From an uncultured Ignavibacteriota bacterium (GTDB lineage: Bacteria > Bacteroidota > Ignavibacteria > UBA10030 > UBA8401): 6,963 nt of DNA. Numbering within the stretch: the first letter of the stretch is position 1; each line of letters starts with the position of its first letter. Location: the NCBI GenBank assembly GCA_903907305.1, contig CAIVNT010000561.1, positions 1 through 6,963 on the forward strand, in the 5' to 3' direction. Shown here in pieces: positions 1 through 5,723 of the stretch. The translations under genes and the position numbers were made by a program. The notes beneath the pieces are model-generated. The model was given only the letters and a program-made list of their open reading frames with translations. It ran no database searches and was not told the origin of the DNA.

Positions 1-1011
1 CTTTCCTGCATGCAGATCGCTGCGATCTTTGAAGAGAATGATATTCCATCGCAGTTCATTGATGCGCGGACGATCATCCGCACGGACGATAATTTCGGTG
101 AAGCGGCCGTTGATTTTGTATTTTCCAATACGAAGATCAACGAAACACTGACACCACTGGTGAAGCAGGGAATTGTTCCAGTTGTCACCGGATTCATTTC
201 TTCTACAGAAGATGGAATCACGACGACGATCGGACGCAGCGGTTCTGATTACACCGGCTCCATCATCGGTTCTGCCGTGAACAGCAAAGAGATATGGATC
301 TGGACCGATGTTGACGGAGTGATGACTGCCGATCCGAGGAATATAAAAGGAGCCCAAGTTCTTTCGGAAATCTCTTACCGGGAAGCGGCGGAGATGAGTT
401 ACTTCGGTGCAAAAGTGATCCATCCGAAAACAATGGTGCCGGCGATCGAGAAGAAGATCCCGATCCGCATCAAGAATACATTCAACCCGGAGCATCCCGG
501 CACGCTCATCTCTGCAGAACCGGACCACGGCGGAACATCAGCGAAGACGGTCACATCCATCGATCATCTTGCGATCATCTCCATTGAAGGAAACGGAATG
601 ATCGGTGTTCCCGGCGTCTCGGCCAGGATCTTCTCCGCTCTAGCGCGCGCGCAGGTGAATGTGATGATGATCTCGCAGGCATCATCCGAACACAATGTGT
701 GCATCATTGTTCCGCGGAAGGATTGTGCACAGGGAGTGAAAGTTCTTCGCGATGAATTCAGCATCGACATCGCTAAAAGGATCATCGACGACATTACCGT
801 GAAGGAACCGGTTTCCATCGTCGCGGTTGTGGGCGAAGGAATGATCGGTTCGAAAGGAATAGCCGGAAAGACATTTGCTGCAGTCGCACAGGCAGATGTG
901 AACATCATCGCCATTGCACAGGGCTCTTCGGAATTGAATATCTCGTTTGTCGTAGAACAAGCAGATGCAAACAAAGCGGTGCAGTCCGTTCACGATGCGT
1001 TCCATAAATAA
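1..1011 (+). CDS. Aspartate kinase, C-terminal part (5' end outside window)
   Basis: Phosphorylates L-aspartate, the first step of the aspartate-family (Thr/Met/Lys) pathway in the cytoplasm. The frame is open to base 1 (L-S-C precede the Met at 10), so this is the 3' part of a longer gene; the N-terminal lysine-bearing KFGG-type motif is missing because of the window edge. Counting from Met at 10, kinase-core motifs are GRSGSDY (75-81), IWTDVDGV (97-104), SYFGAKVIHP (130-139) and a closing PGTLI (163-167). Two ACT regulatory domains follow: about 185-250 (EGNGMIGVPGVSARIF, SQASSEHN) and about 267-330 (GEGMIGSKGIAGKTF, AQGSSELN). These resemble the ACT pair of ThrA-type aspartokinases, so threonine feedback is likely but inferred. 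The protein stops (HDAFHK) where bifunctional ThrA would run into homoserine dehydrogenase, so it is monofunctional. It lies upstream of rof-like, thrC and thrB. Whether to call it thrA or lysC cannot be settled here. Confidence 0.93.
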   Translation, partial: LSCMQIAAIFEENDIPSQFIDARTIIRTDDNFGEAAVDFVFSNTKINETLTPLVKQGIVPVVTGFISSTEDGITTTIGRSGSDYTGSIIGSAVNSKEIWIWTDVDGVMTADPRNIKGAQVLSEISYREAAEMSYFGAKVIHPKTMVPAIEKKIPIRIKNTFNPEHPGTLISAEPDHGGTSAKTVTSIDHLAIISIEGNGMIGVPGVSARIFSALARAQVNVMMISQASSEHNVCIIVPRKDCAQGVKVLRDEFSIDIAKRIIDDITVKEPVSIVAVVGEGMIGSKGIAGKTFAAVAQADVNIIAIAQGSSELNISFVVEQADANKAVQSVHDAFHK

Positions 1012-1067
1012 TGAATAGAATAAATTCATCTGAATAACTGAGGTTACACAATTCAAATATATTGTTC

Positions 1068-1197
1068 ATGGTGAGCCTGCCTGACGGCTAGGCAGGCAAG
1101 GCGCAACCTTAATATATTGATTCATCCTTCGGCGCATCCTTCAAAAAGCGAAGGATTTGCTCAGGATGAACAAGGGAGTTGCGCCGCGCCGAACCAT
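1068..1197. repeat. Nested palindromic intergenic element, possible terminator/attenuator
   Basis: Several inverted-repeat layers are stacked between aspartate kinase and the rof-like gene. ATGGT (1068-1072) pairs with ACCAT (1193-1197). GCCTGCC/GGCAGGC (1075-1081/1091-1097) makes its own side hairpin. GGCGCAAC/GTTGCGCC (1100-1107/1178-1185), TTCATCCT/AGGATGAA (1121-1128/1163-1170) and ATCCTTC/GAAGGAT (1136-1142/1150-1156) are successive inner stems. All listed arms are perfect. The outermost arm runs straight into six T (1197-1202), so in RNA the structure could act as an intrinsic terminator or attenuator inside the operon. The layering looks like palindromic repeats inserted in one another. 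The role is an inference; the pairing is direct observation. Confidence 0.75.
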
Positions 1198-1217
1198 TTT
1201 TTACTATTCTAATTATT

Positions 1218-1245
1218 CTTTGCGACTTAGCGCCTTTGCGAGAGA
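1218..1245 (+). repeat. Tandem-octamer intergenic repeat, copy 1
   Basis: Three head-to-tail octamers of the form CTTWGCGN (CTTTGCGA, CTTAGCGC, CTTTGCGA) end in GAGA. A second copy on the - strand at 5672-5699 matches at 25 of 28 bases. Here the element ends 11 bases before the start codon of the rof-like gene, and its terminal GAGAGA (1240-1245) is the only purine-rich stretch that could serve as a ribosome-binding site, at long spacing. An upstream in-frame TTG at 1179 would translate this element and the palindrome; that reading looks like repeat sequence rather than protein. Confidence 0.8.
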
Positions 1246-1256
1246 ATTATAAAAAA

Positions 1257-1493
1257 ATGCAGCAATATCAGAATATCAGCTGCTCCTCCTACGATCAACT
1301 CGAAGCATTCGCAACGGGGAAGACGGAGCGCATCATCGTCTACAATGACGGTTCGGCGAAGAATGAGACCGGCGTTATCGTCGACCTCTTTGCGCGCCAC
1401 AGCGCAGAATATCTGAAACTCAACAACGGTACAGTGATCCGTCTTGATCACCTTGTCTCCATCAACGGCCAATTGATTGGAAAAGTCTGTTAA
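1257..1493 (+). CDS. Rof (YaeO)-like putative Rho-binding antiterminator, 78 aa
   Basis: This small acidic-to-neutral protein matches, from memory, the Rof/YaeO family pattern along its whole length: an N-terminal YQNISCSSYDQLE (E. coli Rof has YQPINCDDYDNLE), a central strand region ending in a D-L-x-x-R-x-x-x-E-Y-L block (VDLFARHSAEYLKL), and a C-terminal IRLDHLVSI (E. coli RLDKIASF). Length is near the family's usual 80-odd residues. Known Rof proteins have an Sm-like fold and bind the Rho hexamer, blocking its RNA-binding site and so reducing Rho-dependent termination. The start is taken at ATG 1257 because the longer frame from TTG 1179 would translate intergenic repeat. The stop is one base before the thrC ATG, pointing to co-transcription and translational coupling. 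Family assignment rests on motif recall, without a profile search; a different small Sm-like RNA-binding protein is the alternative. Confidence 0.72.
   Translation: MQQYQNISCSSYDQLEAFATGKTERIIVYNDGSAKNETGVIVDLFARHSAEYLKLNNGTVIRLDHLVSINGQLIGKVC
1479..1485 (+). promoter_or_regulatory. Ribosome-binding site for thrC inside rof-like gene
   Basis: GGAAAAG lies 9 bases before ATG 1495 and within the last codons of the rof-like gene. It favours ATG 1495 over the in-frame TTG at 1477, which would add six residues and overlap the upstream gene. Confidence 0.5.
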
Positions 1494-1494
1494 T

Positions 1495-2766
1495 ATGAAT
1501 TCGATCTTAAAAAGTATCAGCTCGGGAAAAGAATATCCTCTGAATGAGGTCCGCTTCACTTCTGATAATGGTGAACTGCTTGACGTGGTCCACGACTTCG
1601 ACGCGCTGAAGAAGGGCCGCAATATTTCGCGGGAGTATTTTTCTACTCAACGAACTCAATTGAACGGACAGCCGAGCGGCGGTGTGTGGCATTTCAAGGA
1701 TCTGGTCCTTCCCGATATCCCCGAACAGGATGTTATCTCGAAACAGGAAGGGAATACACGTCTCTACCGCAGTAAAAAGATCTCGTCGTTTCTCGGACTC
1801 TCTAAAGAAAAATTCTTTCTGAAGCATGAAGGTGAAAATCCGACCGGTTCATTTAAGGACCGCGGAATGACTGCGGCTATTACACAGGCAAAAGCACTGG
1901 GACAAAAAGCGGTGACCTGCGCTTCCACCGGAAACACATCAGCTTCGCTTGCCGCATATGCATCCGAAGCGGAAATGACGGGTCTCGTTTTGATTCCCAA
2001 AGGAAATGTTGCGGTCGGAAAGATATCGCAAGCGCTGGCATATGGAACGAAGACGCTGGTGGTGAACGGAGATTTTGATGATTGTATGAGACTCATCCGC
2101 GAAGCACAGGAAAAACTCTCCGCGTATCCTCTTAATTCCATCAATCCGTTCAGACTTGAAGGACAAAAAACGATCATCTGGGAGATCCTCCTTCAACTTA
2201 ACTGGCAGATCCCCGACTGGATCGTTTTTCCGGGAGGTAATCTCGGCAACACCAGCGCGTTCGGAAAAGCGCTGCATGAAGCTAAAGAATTAGGATGGAT
2301 CGACAAGATGCCACGGTTTGCGGTAATCCAGGCGGAAGGGGCGAGTCCGTTTTACAAAGCATTCAAAAATAATTTTGCACAATTAACGCCGGAAAAAGCG
2401 GATACGATCGCAACCGCCATCAAGATCGGCGATCCGGTGAATTATACAAAAGCGGTCCGCGCGTTGAAGTGGACGAACGGCATTGTTGAATCGGTGACGG
2501 ACGAAGAGATCCTCGAAGCAAAAGCAGTCGTAGATGCCGCCGGTATCGGCGCGGAACCGGCATCGTGTGCAACAGTCGCGGGGATTAAAAAACTGATGGA
2601 GCGAGGAGAGATAAAATCTTCCGAATCAGTAGTCGGTATTTTGACTGGAAATATCCTGAAAGACCCGCAAGTGATCGTGGATTATCATTTTAACAGGAAG
2701 ACAGTACACGCAAATCCACCTCATGATGTAGAACCGAATTTAGAAAGCCTAAAAAAATATCTTTAA
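1495..2766 (+). CDS. thrC: Threonine synthase (PLP-dependent)
   Basis: Converts O-phospho-L-homoserine to L-threonine, the last step of the pathway, using pyridoxal phosphate. From ATG 1495 the protein has 423 residues. HEGENPTGSFKDRGM (about 111-125) holds the PLP-binding lysine (K121). CASTGNTSAS (142-151) is the substrate/cofactor loop, and FPGGNLGNTSAF (245-256) is the phosphate-binding glycine loop. The stretch around IKIGDPVNY and the WIVFPGGNLGN wording resemble the plant-like branch of threonine synthases rather than the E. coli form; the N-terminal region of about 100 residues before the PLP domain has no recognisable SAM-binding extension. The one-base gap to the rof-like stop implies translational coupling, and thrB follows after 74 bases. 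The substrate comes from ThrB, so the two genes work in series. An alternative TTG start at 1477 is less likely. Confidence 0.95.
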   Translation: MNSILKSISSGKEYPLNEVRFTSDNGELLDVVHDFDALKKGRNISREYFSTQRTQLNGQPSGGVWHFKDLVLPDIPEQDVISKQEGNTRLYRSKKISSFLGLSKEKFFLKHEGENPTGSFKDRGMTAAITQAKALGQKAVTCASTGNTSASLAAYASEAEMTGLVLIPKGNVAVGKISQALAYGTKTLVVNGDFDDCMRLIREAQEKLSAYPLNSINPFRLEGQKTIIWEILLQLNWQIPDWIVFPGGNLGNTSAFGKALHEAKELGWIDKMPRFAVIQAEGASPFYKAFKNNFAQLTPEKADTIATAIKIGDPVNYTKAVRALKWTNGIVESVTDEEILEAKAVVDAAGIGAEPASCATVAGIKKLMERGEIKSSESVVGILTGNILKDPQVIVDYHFNRKTVHANPPHDVEPNLESLKKYL

Positions 2767-2773
2767 TTAAAAA

Positions 2774-2835
2774 ATTACAAGATTGCAGAATTACGTGGTA
2801 TTCCACTCTGATTTTCAATTTTGCAATCATGTAAT
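2774..2835. repeat. Long hairpin in thrC-thrB spacer, next to thrB start
   Basis: ATTACAAGATTGCA (2774-2787) pairs with TGCAATCATGTAAT (2822-2835), 13 of 14 positions complementary. A small perfect hairpin, GTGG/CCAC around loop TATT (2795-2806), sits inside. The right arm ends five bases before the thrB ATG and covers the place where a Shine-Dalgarno site would be; none is visible there. No good T-run follows, so it does not look like a terminator. It may limit thrB translation or stabilise mRNA ends, or it may be another mobile palindromic repeat. Confidence 0.65.
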
Positions 2836-2840
2836 ATTCT

Positions 2841-3740
2841 ATGGTACAAATTAAAATTCCCTGTTCAACCTCCAATCTCGGTCCCGGCTTCGACACGCTT
2901 GGTCTAGCACTGAACCGCTATCTATTGCTTTCGGCAGAGACGGACCATTGTGCTTCAGTACAAATAACGGTTGAAGGAAACGGGAAAGATCATATTGCGA
3001 CGGACGAATCCAATCTCGTATACAATGCCATGAAAGTGACCGCAGCGAAACTCGGAAAAACTCTTCCTGCGCTGCATCTGAACATCAACAACGGCGTTCC
3101 GGCGTACGGCGGACTCGGCGGCAGCGGAGCGGCGATCGCCGGCGGGGTATTCCTGGCGAACGAACTGCTGAACGGCGGATTTTCCCGAGCAGAATTACTG
3201 AATGTTGCCGTGAGCATCGAAGGACATCCGGATAATGTTTCGGCTGCAATCTTCGGAGGATTGACCATCAATTGTTTCGATGCGGAGAAGAACGTCCACT
3301 GCACCAGCGTGAAGATCGAGAAGGAATTATCTATTGTTGCATGTTCTCCGCATTTTCAAGTGCAGACGAAAGAAGCTCGCAAGATCCTTCCCCAACAAGT
3401 TTCCCTGAAAGACGCAGTCACCAATATTGAGAATGCCGCGTCACTCGTTGCTGCGATGATGAACGGTAATTTTGATGCGCTCCGTTATGTTACCGCAGAA
3501 CGTCTTCATGAACAATACCGAGCAACGCTCATTCCTGGATATGACGAAGTAAAGAAAGCGGCGCTTGATGCGGGAGCATTGTCCTTCAATATTAGTGGTG
3601 CCGGTCCGACAGTGTTCGCATTCACTGTTTCGAACGAACAAACGATCGCCGATGGAATGGTGAACGCATTTAGAAAGAATGGACAAAGAGCGACTTCCGA
3701 GATTATGTCCGTCGAAAATAGCGGGGCAGTCCGCTTATAA
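2841..3740 (+). CDS. thrB: Homoserine kinase (GHMP family)
   Basis: Phosphorylates L-homoserine with ATP to give O-phosphohomoserine, the substrate of the upstream-encoded threonine synthase. The 299-residue length is normal for ThrB. GHMP motif 1 is IPCSTSNLGPGFDTLGLAL (6-24). The ATP-binding motif 2 reads PAYGGLGGSGAAIAGG (87-102), where the family usually has GLGSSAA: the first Ser is Gly and the following Ala is Gly. EGHPDNVSAAIFGG (127-140) carries the conserved Glu expected to bind magnesium, and LSFNISGAGPTVFAF (247-261) is the C-terminal motif 3. Apart from motif 2 the gene is intact and typical. The start ATG has no clear Shine-Dalgarno site and sits just beyond a hairpin arm. It is the last threonine gene and is followed by a likely terminator. 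Confidence 0.94.
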   Translation: MVQIKIPCSTSNLGPGFDTLGLALNRYLLLSAETDHCASVQITVEGNGKDHIATDESNLVYNAMKVTAAKLGKTLPALHLNINNGVPAYGGLGGSGAAIAGGVFLANELLNGGFSRAELLNVAVSIEGHPDNVSAAIFGGLTINCFDAEKNVHCTSVKIEKELSIVACSPHFQVQTKEARKILPQQVSLKDAVTNIENAASLVAAMMNGNFDALRYVTAERLHEQYRATLIPGYDEVKKAALDAGALSFNISGAGPTVFAFTVSNEQTIADGMVNAFRKNGQRATSEIMSVENSGAVRL

Positions 3741-3749
3741 AATTTATCT

Positions 3750-3809
3750 GCCGCAGATTTCACAGATTTAGTATATTGATTCTGTGATATCCGCGGCATT
3801 ACTTTTTTT
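3750..3809 (+). terminator. Probable intrinsic terminator of the threonine operon
   Basis: GCCGCAGATTTCACAGA (3750-3766) pairs with TCTGTGATATCCGCGGC (3781-3797) at 15 of 17 positions around a 14-base loop. Five bases later comes a run of seven T (3803-3809). It begins ten bases after the thrB stop. The stem is longer and less GC-dense than a classical terminator, and its sequence resembles a dispersed intergenic repeat, so it may be a repeat that has taken on the terminator role. Confidence 0.6.
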
Positions 3810-3812
3810 AAA

Positions 3813-3886
3813 TTCTCCGTGTTCTCCCTGACCAACTGATCTTTAATGATGATCGTCAGTCAGGCGGGTGTACCCTCCGTGGTGAA
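3813..3886 (+). repeat. Tandem CTCCGTG-type repeat, apparently split by a small insertion
   Basis: TTCTCCGTG (3813-3821) is followed directly by TTCTCCCTG (3822-3830), one mismatch. The same wording resumes as CCCTCCGTGGTGAA (3873-3886). Between them lie 42 bases that contain a weak hairpin (ACTGATC 3835-3841 with GATC-GT-CAGT 3851-3860, two-base bulge, nine-base loop). The simplest reading is a tandem repeat interrupted by a small palindromic element. It points toward the downstream + strand gene and makes up most of that gene's leader. Confidence 0.5.
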
Positions 3887-3910
3887 TGTTTTAATTATTA
3901 CGTGGTGTGT

Positions 3911-4567
3911 ATGAGCGATTTTCCTAAATCAGAATTAAACACCGTCCGTCGCTTACCCAAGCGCGGCCATTACGACCGCGACGTCATTTATCCTATTGTG
4001 GATGAAGCGCTCATCTGCCACGTAGGGTTTTCCATTGATGGACAGCCGTTTGTGATGCCGACCATTCACACGCGCATCAATGATACCATCTATCTGCACG
4101 GAGCTATCGCCAATAGAATGCTGAACCACATCAATAACGGGAACAGCGTCTGCATCAACGTCACACATCTGGATGGGATCGTCTTTGCCCGCTCAGTTTT
4201 TCATCACAGCATGAATTACCGATCCGCCGTGCTATTCGGTAAAGGACGGGTAGTGGAAACGTACGAAGAGAGGTGGAGAGTATTCGAAGCGCTGACGGAA
4301 CATATTGCCAAAGGCAGATGGAACGATGCCCGGCATCCGAATGAGACGGAGGATAAAACAACAAAGATCGTTGCCGTCGAGATCGAATCTGCATCAGCGA
4401 AGATACGCACAGGTCCTGTCGGTGACGAAGAAGAGGATTATGTCCTGCCGGTGTGGGCGGGAGTGCTGCCGTTGAATGTGAAAGCAGGGGAGCCGGAAGC
4501 GGATTCGCGGTTGTCAGAAAAAACTGTAGTTCCCGATTATATCAAAAACTACCGTAGGACACCCTGA
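3911..4567 (+). CDS. Pyridoxamine 5'-phosphate oxidase-like FMN-binding protein
   Basis: Predicted cytoplasmic flavin-binding split-barrel protein of 218 residues, in the Pyridox_ox_2 / NimA-like group of the PNPOx superfamily. Telling segments are the strand pair ICHVGFSIDGQPFVMPTIHTR (in part, 35-55), IYLHGAIANRML (60-71), VTHLDGIVFARS (84-95) followed by FHHSMNYRSAVLFGKG (97-112), and the late WAGVLPL (182-188) and VPDYI (207-211). In relatives these residues build the FMN site. The exact substrate is unknown for most of the group, and nothing here identifies it; true PdxH activity is unlikely because the sequence resembles the Nim-like subgroup. ATG 3911 is preferred; in-frame GTG codons at 3902 and 3905 would add a few residues. 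No good ribosome-binding site is visible. The final four codons lie in a palindrome shared with the terminator region. The gene seems to be transcribed alone. Confidence 0.87.
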   Translation: MSDFPKSELNTVRRLPKRGHYDRDVIYPIVDEALICHVGFSIDGQPFVMPTIHTRINDTIYLHGAIANRMLNHINNGNSVCINVTHLDGIVFARSVFHHSMNYRSAVLFGKGRVVETYEERWRVFEALTEHIAKGRWNDARHPNETEDKTTKIVAVEIESASAKIRTGPVGDEEEDYVLPVWAGVLPLNVKAGEPEADSRLSEKTVVPDYIKNYRRTP

Positions 4568-4580
4568 CAGGGTGTCCTAC
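4554..4580. terminator. Perfect palindrome between convergent genes, probable bidirectional terminator
   Basis: GTAGGACACCCTG (4554-4566) and CAGGGTGTCCTAC (4568-4580) are perfectly complementary around a single central base. It lies over the stop codon of the flavoprotein gene and 10 bases beyond the moxR stop on the other strand. On the - strand a TTTTT run follows within a few bases (complement of AAAAA at 4545-4549 region), which fits a moxR terminator; on the + strand the following sequence is only AT-rich. Confidence 0.65.
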
Positions 4581-4589
4581 AAATTAAGT

Positions 4590-5621
4590 TTAGGATTTTC
4601 CTTCCAGCAATTTATCCACGATCTGCACCGAGGTGATGCCATCCGCTTCGGCATTGAAGTTGGGGATGATGCGGTGGCGAAGCACAGGCACGGCCACAGC
4701 GCGGACGTCTTCCATATCCGGCGAATATTTTCCGTGCAAAATCGCCCGTGTTTTAGCCCCCAAAATGAGATATTGCGATGCACGGGGACCGGCACCCCAG
4801 GTGAGCCAATCCTTAATGAATTGCGGCGAGTGCGAATCTTTCGGACGGGTCTTTGCCACGAGACTCACGGCGTAATCGATCACATTATCCGCCACCGGTA
4901 CGCGGCGGACGAGTTCCTGATATTCAATGATGTCGTCACCGTTCAACACATGTTTCAATTTTGGCGTGAACTGACTGGTGGTTGCTTTCACGATCTGCTT
5001 TTCTTCTTCGAACGACGGATACTCCAGCCAGAGATTGAACATGAAACGGTCGAGCTGCGCTTCGGGAAGTGGATATGTTCCTTCCTGTTCGATGGGATTC
5101 TGCGTGGCAAGAACGAAGAACGGTTCGTCGAGTGTATATGTTTTTCCCGCCGCCGTCACCTTGTGTTCCTGCATCGATTCCAGTAACGCCGCCTGCGTCT
5201 TCGGAGGTGTGCGGTTGATCTCGTCCGCAAGCACGATGTTTGCGAAGACCGGTCCCTCGACGAACTTGAATACTTTTCCGCCGCTCTTCTTATCCTCTTC
5301 TATGATCTCGGTGCCGGTGATGTCGCTCGGCATCAGGTCCGGCGTGAACTGTATGCGGTTGAATTTCAGATCGAGCACATCGGCAAGAGTCTTAATGAGC
5401 AGTGTCTTTGCAAGTCCGGGAACACCGACGAGCAGACAGTGTCCGCGCGACAGCAGGGAGATGAACAGCTGTTCGATGACGGTATCCTGACCGACGATCA
5501 CTTTGGCGATCTCCATCCTCAACGCCTGGTACGATTCGTTCAGTGCGCGGACAGATTCAACATCACTGCGATTCGGTTTCAGTGATTCTGATTTTTCATT
5601 TTTTTCTATTTTTTTTGCCAC
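4590..5621 (-). CDS. MoxR-family AAA+ ATPase
   Basis: ATP-driven chaperone-like ATPase of the MoxR/RavA group, 343 residues, cytoplasmic. Visible motifs are Walker A GVPGLAKT (66-73), Walker B IVLADEINR (129-137), the MoxR signature PPKTQAALLESMQE (139-152), sensor 1 ATQNP (172-176), EGTYPLPEAQLDRF (180-193) and sensor-2 region WGAGPRASQ (275-283). A charged Lys/Glu-rich N-terminal tail of about 25 residues precedes the core. The start is GTG at 5621, backed by a GAGG seven bases upstream; the next in-frame Met is at residue 36, inside conserved sequence. MoxR proteins usually act with DUF58 and von Willebrand A-domain partners encoded just downstream, in maturation of metal-dependent or envelope proteins. 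Here a palindrome and a convergent gene follow instead, so partners, if any, are elsewhere. The client protein is unknown. Confidence 0.93.
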   Translation of the reverse strand: MAKKIEKNEKSESLKPNRSDVESVRALNESYQALRMEIAKVIVGQDTVIEQLFISLLSRGHCLLVGVPGLAKTLLIKTLADVLDLKFNRIQFTPDLMPSDITGTEIIEEDKKSGGKVFKFVEGPVFANIVLADEINRTPPKTQAALLESMQEHKVTAAGKTYTLDEPFFVLATQNPIEQEGTYPLPEAQLDRFMFNLWLEYPSFEEEKQIVKATTSQFTPKLKHVLNGDDIIEYQELVRRVPVADNVIDYAVSLVAKTRPKDSHSPQFIKDWLTWGAGPRASQYLILGAKTRAILHGKYSPDMEDVRAVAVPVLRHRIIPNFNAEADGITSVQIVDKLLEGKS

Positions 5622-5628
5622 TCGTTAG

Positions 5629-5632
5629 CCTC
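5629..5632 (-). promoter_or_regulatory. Ribosome-binding site fixing the moxR GTG start
   Basis: GAGG on the - strand stands seven bases before the GTG start codon. This is among the clearest Shine-Dalgarno matches in the window, and it supports the non-ATG start. Confidence 0.55.
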
Positions 5633-5665
5633 GTTTAGTAACACATCGATAGGGAATTCTAAAAA

Positions 5666-5707
5666 TACTTATCTCTCGCTAAGGCGCAAAGCCGCAAAGG
5701 ATAAGTA
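5666..5707 (-). repeat. Tandem-octamer intergenic repeat, copy 2, with flanking inverted arms
   Basis: On the - strand the core (5672-5699) is CTTTGCGG, CTTTGCGC, CTTAGCGA, then GAGA: the same unit as copy 1 at 1218-1245, with 25 of 28 bases identical. It is enclosed by a perfect 8-bp inverted repeat, TACTTATC (5666-5673) and GATAAGTA (5700-5707), which is not present at copy 1. The element points in the same direction as moxR and lies about 50 bases before its start codon. Confidence 0.8.
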
Positions 5708-5723
5708 ACAATTTCTTAGAAGC

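Noticed and set aside
564..1056. - strand open frames opposite aspartate kinase
   Set aside because: Both are shadows of conserved ACT-domain coding sequence and have no family features.
1075..1245. CRISPR array or tRNA gene in the repeat-rich spacer
   Set aside because: Repeats are not regularly spaced with unique spacers, and no cloverleaf with a T-loop or anticodon arm could be drawn.
1179..1256. N-terminal extension of the rof-like gene from TTG 1179
   Set aside because: The extra 26 codons would translate the right arm of the palindrome and the tandem-octamer repeat; the resulting residues do not fit the family and the ATG at 1257 does.
1113..3782. Shared 11-mer TATATTGATTC at 1113-1123 and 3772-3782, each in the loop of a palindrome
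   Set aside because: A few 11-base matches are expected by chance in a window of this size, more so in AT-rich spacers, so it is not evidence for a common element.
4572..5186. Long + strand open frame of 204 codons opposite moxR
   Set aside because: It is the antisense of a clear MoxR ATPase with all motifs; its translation is His/Arg/Phe-rich with no recognisable domain.
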